From an uncultured Clostridium sp. (GTDB taxonomy: Bacteria > Bacillota > Clostridia > Lachnospirales > Lachnospiraceae), in assembly GCA_900549235.1 (NCBI GenBank), contig URNT01000023.1:1-57413 (forward strand): DNA of 57,413 nt, given 5' to 3'. Below are positions 33,085 to 41,240 of this stretch, in pieces. The notes below the pieces were generated by a model. That model had not been told where the DNA came from. It saw only the letters and a program-made list of their open reading frames with translations, and searched no databases. Position numbers and translations under genes: made by a program. Each line of letters starts with the position of its first letter. Within the stretch, counting starts at the first letter, position 1.

Positions 33085-34440
33085 TTATTCCTCACTTTCC
33101 AAGAAATACAGCAGATAGCATACGGCCAGCAGGTCGGCGCTTCCGCCGGGGGACAGGTTCATTTCTATAAATTTCCGGTCAAGTTCCTCCAGGATCTGCC
33201 GGTTCGGATAAGGGGTCTCCGCCAAAAGATCTTTCAGCCTGGAAACTACCTTCTGCTGGGTTTCGAGGCTGCTTCTTGCGATAAGATTGGTATCAACAGA
33301 GGCAGTCATAAGGGCCAGAAGGGCGGCGCAGCCGGCGTCATTGACAGAAAGGCCACGGCGGATCCCCTCCTTCAGCACAGGAAGTCCCGTCTGGCTGACG
33401 GCTGGAAGCCCTTCTTCCATCTGCCCCCGAACTCCTGTGATCTGATAATGCAGATACAGCTTCTGTCCTGTGGTGACAGCCGTTTGGGCGGTCAGTCCCT
33501 GAAAGTCAGAGGCAGTCAGCCCTTCTGTCATAGCCTTACATTCATCCAGGATCCAGCTGGGCTTCTTCCAGTCCTCTCTGGGCAGCCGTCCCAGGGCGGC
33601 GCAGAGGATCCCAAGGGAAAAAATGGCTCCCTTATGGGTATTTACCCCTTTGGTGGCAGAAAACATATCCGCCTCTGCCTGTCTGCCTGCGGCCCGCAGT
33701 CTGGGAAATGTCTCTCTGGCAGGAAGCCCGGCTGTTTCCCTGCCAATCCTTATAGATCTGGAAAAATAAGGATGCAGGGCGCAGGCGCTGTTCATAAAGG
33801 TGAAAATATCCATATCCCTGTGGCTTCCGCTGTTATTCCTGTCTACCAGCCCGGGCTTTGGAGTGGTGCAGACCTCATACAAAAGGGCCCGGCAGGCCAG
33901 TTGGGCGCCGTCCTCCGCGTCCTCTTGATCCACCGCCTCTGAAAGGATCTGCCGGGTCCGCTTTTGTAGTTCCTCCACGCTGTGGGTGCGGCTGCGGGCG
34001 CAGGCGGCTGCAGGCTGTCCGCAGATGAGGCACAGCCTGGGCTTAAGCCCCACTTGGGTTCGTTCCACCTTTACGCCGTCACAGTCCAGCACATCGATGT
34101 CAAAAAGCCTGCCAATAGGAGAGTCCTCCTCAATCCTGGCAGTAATCTCCTTAACGGCTAAAGGAGGGTGGGAGAGGACATAAAAGGCTTCATTTCCGGT
34201 GGCGGCATGGATCTGCTCCTGGCAGAGGATCTGGATCTTTTCAGCGTTCAGCCATTTTTCCAGAAGCCGTATCCCGGAGTCAAAGCCCCTGCGGATCAGC
34301 GGGCTGTTTTTTTCCGGACCCGGGATGTTCATGGTAAAGCTTACCAGAGTGCCTTTGTATGTTTCAAGGAGGGCGTTCTGCCTTCTGGCCCTCTGTTCTC
34401 TTGCATCGAGCATTTCGTATAGTGTTACTGGGTGTTCCAT
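33085..34440 (-). CDS. citXG: CitX-CitG fusion: holo-citrate-lyase maturation enzyme
   Basis: One 451-residue chain joins two steps of cofactor attachment. Residues about 1-170 resemble CitX, which transfers the phosphoribosyl-dephospho-CoA group to the acyl carrier protein: SFTMNIPGPEK and RLFDIDVLD, with LCLICGQPAAACARSRTH closing the part. Residues about 185-451 resemble CitG, which makes triphosphoribosyl-dephospho-CoA: TTPKPGLVDRNNSGSHRDMD, GVNTHKGAIFSLG and SPGGSADLLA. AAGGAGGAAG precedes the ATG. The fusion is known from other citrate-lyase loci. Confidence 0.93.
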   Translation of the reverse strand: MEHPVTLYEMLDAREQRARRQNALLETYKGTLVSFTMNIPGPEKNSPLIRRGFDSGIRLLEKWLNAEKIQILCQEQIHAATGNEAFYVLSHPPLAVKEITARIEEDSPIGRLFDIDVLDCDGVKVERTQVGLKPRLCLICGQPAAACARSRTHSVEELQKRTRQILSEAVDQEDAEDGAQLACRALLYEVCTTPKPGLVDRNNSGSHRDMDIFTFMNSACALHPYFSRSIRIGRETAGLPARETFPRLRAAGRQAEADMFSATKGVNTHKGAIFSLGILCAALGRLPREDWKKPSWILDECKAMTEGLTASDFQGLTAQTAVTTGQKLYLHYQITGVRGQMEEGLPAVSQTGLPVLKEGIRRGLSVNDAGCAALLALMTASVDTNLIARSSLETQQKVVSRLKDLLAETPYPNRQILEELDRKFIEMNLSPGGSADLLAVCYLLYFLESEE

Positions 34441-34450
34441 TTCTTCCTCC

Positions 34451-35305
34451 TTAACGGCTTGCTTTTAGCGCTTCCATAAATGCTGCTACCTGAGGCAGCT
34501 CCATGGCTTCCTTCTGCCCCAGAATATAGGTTTTTCTTATAAAGGGTTCTCCATTTTCAAAGGTGCAGGGCTCCTTGCAGCCCTCAAACTGGCCCAGGGC
34601 GATTTCCGGCAGCAGCGCCCAGCCTAGTCCCCGCCGGACCATTTCCATACAGGTGGTAATACTGTCTACGCAGAAGCTGTTGGATCTGGGATCCAGGCCG
34701 CGCTCATGCATCCATCGTGCAATCATGGCAGCCTGCAGGGTGTCAGTCTGGTGGCTGATATACAGGTAATCGGACAAGGGCCGTTTTTCGTATTCCGGGC
34801 TGTATACAAGGCAGATATGTTCCTGGGATAAAAGAAACTGAACCCCGTCCCAGGGATAATCACCCCGGAGGACCGCCAGATCCAGGGAGCCGTCCACCAT
34901 ATTTTTGTAAAGATGCCGGCTCTGGCCGGTGGAAATATGGAGATGGACTCTGGGGTATTTCTTGTGGTAATCTGCCAGTATGTCCGGCAGGCGGTACTGG
35001 GCAAAATTAATGGAAAAGCCGGCATTCAGGCTGCCGCAGATCTCATTCTGCATGGAATCAAGCTGCTTTCGCATACGTTCCATAGCAGCGGCTGCCTGAG
35101 TACTGCCGGCAAGGACGGCTTCGCCGGCGGGCGTAAAGCGTATGCCCTGGCGGGAACGGATCAACAGTTCTGTATCCAGCTCCCTTTCCATGGCCTTCAG
35201 TCTTTTTGATAAGGCAGACTGGGTGATGTAAAGCTGTTCCGAGGCCCGGGTAATATTTCTGGTTTCATTCAGTATATTCAGTATTTCAAAATCCTTCTCG
35301 TCCAT
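34451..35305 (-). CDS. LysR-family transcriptional regulator of the citrate locus
   Basis: This 284-residue regulator has an N-terminal winged helix-turn-helix (residues 1-60; NITRASEQLYITQSALSKRLKAME-like recognition region) and a C-terminal periplasmic-binding-type effector domain. It is the first gene of the minus-strand cit transcript and is divergent from citD. LysR regulators usually control the divergent promoter and their own; citrate is a likely but unproven effector. Confidence 0.92.
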   Translation of the reverse strand: MDEKDFEILNILNETRNITRASEQLYITQSALSKRLKAMERELDTELLIRSRQGIRFTPAGEAVLAGSTQAAAAMERMRKQLDSMQNEICGSLNAGFSINFAQYRLPDILADYHKKYPRVHLHISTGQSRHLYKNMVDGSLDLAVLRGDYPWDGVQFLLSQEHICLVYSPEYEKRPLSDYLYISHQTDTLQAAMIARWMHERGLDPRSNSFCVDSITTCMEMVRRGLGWALLPEIALGQFEGCKEPCTFENGEPFIRKTYILGQKEAMELPQVAAFMEALKASR

Positions 35306-35491
35306 TTCTTTCTCCCTGTTATCAGAAATCCATTCCTTTTATTCATCATATAATAAAAACTGCCTTCTGAAAAGAGGATATACTATTCTTTTGAGGACTG
35401 GAATATACGGATTATTATGAATTTTACGAAATATAAGAAAATGTGTAGAATAAGGGTATAAGAGAAAGGCAATCCAAGAGGAGGAAGAAAT
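35306..35491. promoter_or_regulatory. Divergent cit control region
   Basis: This 186-base gap separates the LysR gene and citD. On the plus strand TTGAGG (35391-35396) with TATTAT (35413-35418), or TTTACG (35423-35428) with TAGAAT (35446-35451), are candidate promoters. A LysR site is expected here, but I could not single one out. AGGAGGAAG lies before citD. Confidence 0.45.
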
Positions 35492-35794
35492 ATGGTAATT
35501 GAAACAAGTGCAATGGCCGGAACTCTGGAATCCAGTGATGCCCAGGTTACGGTAGAGCCGGGAACAGGACTGGAGCTTATGATCCAGAGCAGCGTGTTAA
35601 ACCAGTATGGACGGCAGATCAAAGCCGCTGTCTTAGAGACACTGGAGCGTCTTGAGGTAACAGACGGAACCATTACCGTAATCGATCGGGGGGCGCTTGA
35701 CTGTACCTTAAAGGCCCGTGTGGAATGTGCCGTATTCAGAAGCTGCGGCCAGTCTGCTTCTAATCTTCCGTGGGGAGGTGCGATCCATGATTAA
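35492..35794 (+). CDS. citD: Citrate lyase acyl carrier protein (gamma subunit)
   Basis: This carries the phosphoribosyl-dephospho-CoA arm that shuttles acetyl/citryl groups. The 100-residue protein has AGTLESSD, where Ser14 matches the modified serine of the E. coli protein, then SSVLNQYGRQI and DRGALDCTLKARVE. It overlaps citE by 8 bases. Confidence 0.95.
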   Translation: MVIETSAMAGTLESSDAQVTVEPGTGLELMIQSSVLNQYGRQIKAAVLETLERLEVTDGTITVIDRGALDCTLKARVECAVFRSCGQSASNLPWGGAIHD

Positions 35795-36698
35795 TCGTCC
35801 GAAGCCGCAGAAAAACCGTCTGCGCCGTACTATGATGTTTATGAATGCCCAGAAACCAAGCCTGATCAAGGATGCGTATATTTATGGCAGCGACAGCATT
35901 ATCCTGGATCTGGAGGATGCAGTGGCTGAGAATCAGAAGGATTCCGCCCGCTTCAGCCTGTACCATGCATTAAAGAGCATTGATTATGGAGACACAGAGG
36001 TGATTGTCCGCATTAACGGACTGGATACGCCTCACTGGAAAGAGGATGTGCGCGTCTGCGTAGCAGGAGGGGCAGACGGAATCCGTATCGCCAAGTGTGA
36101 AAATGCCGGGATGGTCCATCAGGTAGAGGAAGAGGTTCTGGCCGCGGAACGGGAGTTTGGCGTAGAAGAGGGGCGTACTCTTTTAATGGCAGCCCTGGAA
36201 AGCCCCATGGGTATTATGAATGCTTATGAGATTGTCACCGCTTCTGACCGTATGTTTGGATGTGCCATTTCCGGAGGAGATTTCCGAAAGAGCATGCATG
36301 TGCAGATCCAGCGTGACGGTGTGGAAATGATGGCGGCCAGAGGCCAGATGCTTCTTGCGGCCAGGGCGGCAGGAGTTCAGTGCTTCGATACCATGTATCC
36401 AAATGTAGATGATATGGACGGCTTCCGGGCAGAGGTGATCCAGAACCACAAAATGGGCTTTGACGGAAAGAGCATTATAAGCCCCAAGCAGATCGCATTT
36501 GTCCATGAGACCTTTGCTCCAACAGAAAAAGAAATCGCCTATGCGGAGAAGCTGGTGCGGGGATGCCAGGCCCAGGCAGATGCAGGGATCGGAGTTTATA
36601 CAGTAGACGGTAAAATGGTGGATATTCCATTTTTTGAAGATGCCAAGCGTATCATTGCCCTGGCCAAGGCCTGCGGCGTATACTACGGTGATCTGTAA
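35787..36698 (+). CDS. citE: Citrate lyase beta subunit (citryl-ACP lyase)
   Basis: This cleaves citryl-ACP to acetyl-ACP and oxaloacetate. The start at 35787 has GGGGAGGTG upstream; the protein has 303 residues. It shows the HpcH/CitE barrel: RRTMMFMNAQKP, IILDLEDAVAENQKD, VRINGLDTPHW, ALESPMGIMNAYEI and the late FDGKSIISPKQI segment. It is the middle gene of citDEF. Confidence 0.95.
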   Translation: MINRPKPQKNRLRRTMMFMNAQKPSLIKDAYIYGSDSIILDLEDAVAENQKDSARFSLYHALKSIDYGDTEVIVRINGLDTPHWKEDVRVCVAGGADGIRIAKCENAGMVHQVEEEVLAAEREFGVEEGRTLLMAALESPMGIMNAYEIVTASDRMFGCAISGGDFRKSMHVQIQRDGVEMMAARGQMLLAARAAGVQCFDTMYPNVDDMDGFRAEVIQNHKMGFDGKSIISPKQIAFVHETFAPTEKEIAYAEKLVRGCQAQADAGIGVYTVDGKMVDIPFFEDAKRIIALAKACGVYYGDL

Positions 36699-36715
36699 GA
36701 AAGGGGAAAACGGAT

Positions 36716-38278
36716 ATGATAAATGCAGTTGGCAGAGATATTCCTGATTACCTTCTGAAAGACGGACGGGAAGTATATCAGGGTAAAAATTATAAAGACG
36801 GGCAGTACATAAAGAAGGCTTCTCCTACCGTAAGACGGGGAGAAAAGCCGGTTGAGAGCAAGCTGTGCCAGTCCATACGGGAAGCCTGCGAGCGGTGCGG
36901 AGCCCATGACGGAATGACATTTTCCTTCCATACGGAGTTCCGCGACGGGGATTATGTGGCGGCTATGGTATGTAAGGTACTGGTGGAGGAAATGGGGCTT
37001 AAGGAGCTCCATGTGGCGGCGACTTCCCTTGGCTCCGCACAGGATATATTTGCGGATTATATGGAGCAGGGAATCATTGTAGAGGCGCAGACTTCCGGTG
37101 TCCGGGGACGGATCGGCGAGGTGATCTCTGCAGGTAAGCTGAAGGAGCCGGCTGTGATACGAAGCCATGGCGGACGCCCGAGAGCGGTAGAAGCCGGTGA
37201 GGTGCATATTGATATTGCGTTTCTGGCGGCTGCCACTTCAGACTGCTGCGGCAACGCAAAGGGGCAGGGAGGCAAAAATAACTGCGGCTCTATGGGTTTT
37301 GCAAACCATGATGCCCGTTATGCAGACCATACGGTGATCATTACAGATACGCTGGTGCCATTTCCAAATCTTCCATCTTCCATTTCCTGCATTGATGTGG
37401 ATGCTGTGTGCGTGGTGGATGCCATTGGTGATCCGGGGAAGATCGCCACAAAGGAGGCCCGCATGACGGACAACCCAAGAGAGCTGATGATGGCCCAGAA
37501 TGTGGCCAATGTAATTGCGGCTACCCCTTATTTTAAGGATGGATTTTCCTTCCAGACCGGCGTAGGCGGTCCCTCTCTGGCGGTAAACCGTTTCCTGGAG
37601 GAGCATATGAGAAAGCAGAATATTAAGATGAGTTTTGCTCTTGGAGGCACCAGCTCTGCCATCTGCGCCCTGCAGGATAAGGGATTGGTAGATTATATTT
37701 TAGATACCCAGGACTTTGACCAGGGGGCTGCTGCCCATCTGTTTTCCAATCCACATCACATTGAAATCGACCTCAGCGAATATGCAAATGCCGCCAACAA
37801 AGGGGCATATGTAAACAAGCTGGATTATGTGGTATTATCTGCATTAGAGATTGATACAAAATTTAATGTAAATGTAATCACAGGTTCAGATGGCGTGCTG
37901 CGGGGGGCGCCAGGGGGACATCCGGATACGGCGGCAGGAAGCAAATGCTGTATTATTGTAACGCCTCTTACCAGAGGGCGTATGGCGACGGTATGCAAGG
38001 ATGTAGTGACCGTTACCACACCGGGGGACTGTGTGGATGTGCTTGTTACCGATTACGGCATTGCGGTGAATCCGGCCCGCCAGGATCTGATAGACTGCCT
38101 GGACCGCGCAGGAATCCGCCATGTGACCATCGAAAGCCTTCAGGAAAAGGCCTACAGCCTGGTAGGAACTCCGGATCCGTTGGAATGGGAGGATCAGGTG
38201 GTAGCGATTGTAGAGGCCAGGGACGGCACTATACTGGATGTGGTAAGGAAGATTAAGCCATATCGGTTTGAGGATTAA
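36716..38278 (+). CDS. citF: Citrate lyase alpha subunit (citrate:ACP transferase)
   Basis: This swaps citrate for acetate on the acyl carrier protein. The 520-residue protein has MTFSFHTEFRDGDYV, CCGNAKGQGGKNNCGSMGFA, FQTGVGGPSLAVNRFL, GVLRGAPGGHPDTAAGSKC and DYGIAVNPARQDL, all typical of CitF. It follows citE by 17 bases. Confidence 0.96.
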   Translation: MINAVGRDIPDYLLKDGREVYQGKNYKDGQYIKKASPTVRRGEKPVESKLCQSIREACERCGAHDGMTFSFHTEFRDGDYVAAMVCKVLVEEMGLKELHVAATSLGSAQDIFADYMEQGIIVEAQTSGVRGRIGEVISAGKLKEPAVIRSHGGRPRAVEAGEVHIDIAFLAAATSDCCGNAKGQGGKNNCGSMGFANHDARYADHTVIITDTLVPFPNLPSSISCIDVDAVCVVDAIGDPGKIATKEARMTDNPRELMMAQNVANVIAATPYFKDGFSFQTGVGGPSLAVNRFLEEHMRKQNIKMSFALGGTSSAICALQDKGLVDYILDTQDFDQGAAAHLFSNPHHIEIDLSEYANAANKGAYVNKLDYVVLSALEIDTKFNVNVITGSDGVLRGAPGGHPDTAAGSKCCIIVTPLTRGRMATVCKDVVTVTTPGDCVDVLVTDYGIAVNPARQDLIDCLDRAGIRHVTIESLQEKAYSLVGTPDPLEWEDQVVAIVEARDGTILDVVRKIKPYRFED

Positions 38279-38312
38279 AAGAAGGGGTTCAAAAACGAGA
38301 GGAGAAGAAAAA

Positions 38313-39566
38313 ATGGTGTTTCAGATCATATCACTGGTCTTTTTGATCGCTGCAATCGTGTTAGGATTTACAAAGAAGATGAATGTTGGTATTGTATCCA
38401 TGGGACTTGCGTTTCTGCTGGGGCTGATCGGGCGGGTGGATACAGAGGTGATCCTGGGGGGATTTCCCAGCAAGCTGTTTATTACACTGCTTGGAACTAT
38501 GTTTTTCTTCTGCCTGCTCCAGGATAACCATACTCTGGAGCTGCTGTCTAAAAAAATGGTAGCCCTGGTAGGAGATAAGACCTGCCTGATTCCTGTAATC
38601 ATTTATCTTGTATCATATCTGTTATCGGCAGCCGGGCCGGGAGCCATCTCCGTTCAGTCTGTTATGATTATATTTGCTGTATCACTGGCAGTACAGATGA
38701 AGGCGTCTCCTATTCTTTTAGGAAGTATGGCGATTCTCGGCGCTGTTGGGGGAACGACTTCCCCCATTGCTCTTTCAGGTATTATTGTCAAGGATCTCAC
38801 AGCCCAGATGGGGCTGGAGGGTGTGGAAAACGCTGTATTTTTTGGTGTAAGCGCAGCCAATTTCCTGTGTGCGGCTGTCCTTTACATTGTGTTTAAGGGA
38901 TACCGGCTGAGGGCAGACAGGGGAAGCGGCGAAGTGCTTCCAAAATTCACCAGAGATCAGCTTCTCTGCATTGGGGCTCTGCTTGTGCTGGTCGTGGCAG
39001 TGGTGGGACTGCGCTTTGATGTGGGACTTGTCTCTTTTGCTTTGGCTGTTGTGCTGATGCTCTGCGGTGTAGTCAATGAAAAAGCAGCTATGAAGCTGAT
39101 TCCATGGAGTGTTTTGATTCTGATCTGCGGCGTTAATGTACTGATGGCAGTTACAAAGGAACTGGGCGGGATCGAGCTTTTATCGGATATTCTGGCTTCC
39201 CTTATGACTCCTCTGACAGCGTCTCCCATCATCGGTCTGACTGCAGGCATTATGTCCTGGTTCAGCTCCGCAAATGGCGTGGTTCTCCCAACTCTCATCC
39301 CCACAGTGCCAGACATTGTGGCAAATGTAGGGGGAGGCGCAAATGTGGCAGAAATGATCATCGCCATCGTAGGAGGCGCTACAGTGGCGGGAATCAGTCC
39401 TCTTTCAACAGGAGGAAGCCTGATTCTGGCGTCCTTTTCACAGGAGACAGATGCAGCGGAAGCAGAGCAGCAGTCTATATTTGCGAGACTGTTTCTCATA
39501 TCCTTTGGAGCTGTTATGATAATGGTTGTTTTTGCCCTTGCAGGCGGATTTAAATTATTCTGTTAG
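38313..39566 (+). CDS. Ion-transporter-superfamily permease (MatC/CitMHS-like), probable di/tricarboxylate uptake
   Basis: This 417-residue integral membrane protein has about 11-12 hydrophobic helices. It shows features of the IT superfamily (MatC_N dicarboxylate carriers): paired re-entrant-type loops SAAGPGAISVQSV and GTTSPIAL in the first half, and SSANGVVLPTLIP and AGISPLSTGGSL in the second. The start at 38313 has AGAGGAGAAG upstream. Its place right after citF suggests citrate import; it is not a CitS or CitT form I can name with certainty. Confidence 0.78.
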   Translation: MVFQIISLVFLIAAIVLGFTKKMNVGIVSMGLAFLLGLIGRVDTEVILGGFPSKLFITLLGTMFFFCLLQDNHTLELLSKKMVALVGDKTCLIPVIIYLVSYLLSAAGPGAISVQSVMIIFAVSLAVQMKASPILLGSMAILGAVGGTTSPIALSGIIVKDLTAQMGLEGVENAVFFGVSAANFLCAAVLYIVFKGYRLRADRGSGEVLPKFTRDQLLCIGALLVLVVAVVGLRFDVGLVSFALAVVLMLCGVVNEKAAMKLIPWSVLILICGVNVLMAVTKELGGIELLSDILASLMTPLTASPIIGLTAGIMSWFSSANGVVLPTLIPTVPDIVANVGGGANVAEMIIAIVGGATVAGISPLSTGGSLILASFSQETDAAEAEQQSIFARLFLISFGAVMIMVVFALAGGFKLFC

Positions 39567-39581
39567 GAGGTCTGATCTGAT

Positions 39582-40631
39582 ATGAGCCGATATGCATATG
39601 TGGGCTGCCGCACCACGAAAGAGAGAAATGCCCGCGGCAAAGGCATCAAGGTATTTGAGATCCGGGAAGATGGCAGCTGGGAACTGGTTCAGACCGTAGA
39701 AGGCTTGGTCAATCCTTCTTACCTGACTATGGACCGGACGGGGGAATATCTGTACACCGTCCATGGAGATTTCAGTGAGCTCAGCGCATTTTCAGTGGAA
39801 AAGGGAACAGGGCGGCTTACGCCTATAGGTCAGGTGTCTACAGGCGGGGTAAATCCGGTGCATCTTACGGTTGATCGGACCAACCGGTTTATCTATGTCG
39901 CCAATCTGCAGACTGGTACAGTGGCAGTCGTACCGAGAAATGAGGATGGAACGCTGGAGCCGTTAAAAGAGCTGTATACAATCCCGGGAAAAGAGGAGGG
40001 GACCATTTCTCATCCCCATCAGGTGTTCCAGGACCAGAGGGGAGATTATCTGATGGTATCCTGTCAGGGACGCAGGCAGGGTTTTGGTCAGGTGGATGTA
40101 TTTCGCATCAACCATGAGACTGGAGAGCTGACACAGACCTGCGTGGTAAGGTCAAGGGAGATTGCGGAACCCAGACATGGGGTATTCCATCCCGGAAACC
40201 GCTGGTTCTACGGAGTCAATGAAAAAGATTATTCCCTTACTTTTTATCAGTTTGACTCCAAGGAAGGAAGGCTGGAGCCGAAGCAGATTCTGCCTACGCT
40301 GCCGGACACCTATACAGGAGACGGATGGGCAAGCGGTATCCTGATGAGCCGCAGCGGAAGCTATGTGGTTGTCTCTAACCGGAAGCATGACAGTATAACG
40401 AGCTTTCGGGTGGATCCGGAAACGGGTATGCTTACATACTGTGACTGTATCAAAACAGGCGGAAGCCAGCCCAGGTTTATTACACTGGATGAAACAGGGG
40501 CTTATATCCTGGCGGCCAATGAATTGTCGGATACCATTACACGTTTCAGTCTGGATGAGGATACAGGAAAATTCAGCATGGCTGGAACAGCAGTCCATAC
40601 AGAAAGCCCGGTGTGCGTTATATTTGGATAA
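39582..40631 (+). CDS. Lactonase-family beta-propeller protein
   Basis: This 349-residue cytoplasmic protein resembles the 6-phosphogluconolactonase (YbhE/Pgl) seven-bladed propeller family: NPSYLTMDRTGEYLYT, NPVHLTVDRTNRFIYVAN, HPHQVF, QPRFITLDETGAYILAAN. It starts 15 bases after the permease gene in the citrate operon. Family members hydrolyse sugar lactones; a role here, perhaps on a citrate-related lactone, is speculative. Confidence 0.85.
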   Translation: MSRYAYVGCRTTKERNARGKGIKVFEIREDGSWELVQTVEGLVNPSYLTMDRTGEYLYTVHGDFSELSAFSVEKGTGRLTPIGQVSTGGVNPVHLTVDRTNRFIYVANLQTGTVAVVPRNEDGTLEPLKELYTIPGKEEGTISHPHQVFQDQRGDYLMVSCQGRRQGFGQVDVFRINHETGELTQTCVVRSREIAEPRHGVFHPGNRWFYGVNEKDYSLTFYQFDSKEGRLEPKQILPTLPDTYTGDGWASGILMSRSGSYVVVSNRKHDSITSFRVDPETGMLTYCDCIKTGGSQPRFITLDETGAYILAANELSDTITRFSLDEDTGKFSMAGTAVHTESPVCVIFG

Positions 40632-40683
40632 AAAAGAAGCGTCGGAATACAGAGTGGTTAAGCCCTGTGTTCCGGCGTCTTCA
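40631..40683 (-). terminator. Terminator of tRNA-Gly(GCC), possibly shared with the cit operon
   Basis: An ~18-bp stem with one bulge (arms about 40636-40654 and 40664-40682) is followed on the minus strand by six T residues. It lies just after the lactonase stop on the plus strand and about 70 bases beyond the tRNA on the minus strand. Confidence 0.75.
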
Positions 40684-40749
40684 ATCTTTCTAAAAACAAA
40701 AAAGCTGAAATTCCTTGAAAATACAAGAAAATTCCAGCCAATAATAAAA

Positions 40750-40820
40750 GCGCGAGACGGGATTCGAACCCGCGGCCCCCACCTTGGCAAGGTGGTGCTC
40801 CACCACTGAGCCACTCGCGC
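40750..40820 (-). tRNA. tRNA-Gly (anticodon GCC)
   Basis: The 71-base cloverleaf on the minus strand has the acceptor GCGCGAG/CTCGCGC, anticodon loop TTGCCAA within the CCACC/GGTGG stem, and the T-loop GGTTCGAATCC. CCA is not encoded. Confidence 0.97.
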
Positions 40821-40935
40821 ATACATTTGATATGTTGTTTTCAACGAAAATTATAATAGCATAGATCTATCATAATTGCAAGCACTTTTTGAAAAAATAA
40901 AAAAATAAAAATATTTAACACAAAAAAGGTTATCA

Positions 40936-40965
40936 TTGACTAACCATTTCATCCAATGCTATGAT
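40936..40965 (+). promoter_or_regulatory. Promoter of the riboswitch-controlled ATPase gene
   Basis: TTGACT (40936-40941), an 18-base spacer and TATGAT (40960-40965) place the start of transcription just before the riboswitch. Confidence 0.7.
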
Positions 40966-40977
40966 TACCACGCAACA

Positions 40978-41078
40978 ACCGAACGTCCACTTGAGGGAGT
41001 AGTTTGCACATTGGATTGTGTGGCAAGTCAACAAACTGACCGGCTGGTCTGGCTTGCCTTAATGAACGAGACTCATGT
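40978..41078 (+). promoter_or_regulatory. yybP-ykoY (Mn2+) riboswitch
   Basis: The conserved GAGGGAGTAG box (40993-41002) and the later GGCTGGTCTGGCTTGCC segment (41042-41058) match the two halves of the yybP-ykoY aptamer, known to sense Mn2+. The downstream gene is a P-type cation ATPase, a common partner of this riboswitch. Outer ends are approximate. Confidence 0.85.
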
Positions 41079-41114
41079 ATGGCTTTTTTTGCCATGCATG
41101 GTCTTATTTTTTTT
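41069..41114 (+). terminator. Terminator linked to the Mn2+ riboswitch
   Basis: AGACTCATGTATGGC pairs with GCCATGCATGGTCT (one bulge), followed by an A and eight T residues. Its 5' arm meets the aptamer 3' end, so metal binding could switch the fold. Confidence 0.82.
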
Positions 41115-41159
41115 GGCCCGCGCATGGCAGATTTAGAGGATACCATGCGTGGGCCTTTT
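41115..41159 (+). terminator. Second terminator-like hairpin in the ATPase leader
   Basis: GGCCCGCGCATGG (41115-41127) pairs with CCATGCGTGGGCC (41143-41155) and is followed by TTTTG. It lies directly after the first terminator. Confidence 0.65.
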
Positions 41160-41174
41160 GTTGTGCGGAATATA

Positions 41175-41213
41175 GTGTACTCTCCTGAGCACAAAGAGAT
41201 TTCGAGAGTACAC
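41175..41213 (+). other. Third hairpin in the ATPase leader
   Basis: GTGTACTCTC (41175-41184) pairs perfectly with GAGAGTACAC (41204-41213). No T-run follows. Just after it, AAACG and CGTTT bracket the ribosome site AAAGGAG, so the site lies in a small loop. Confidence 0.6.
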
Positions 41214-41240
41214 GATAAACGAAAGGAGCGTTTCCAAATC

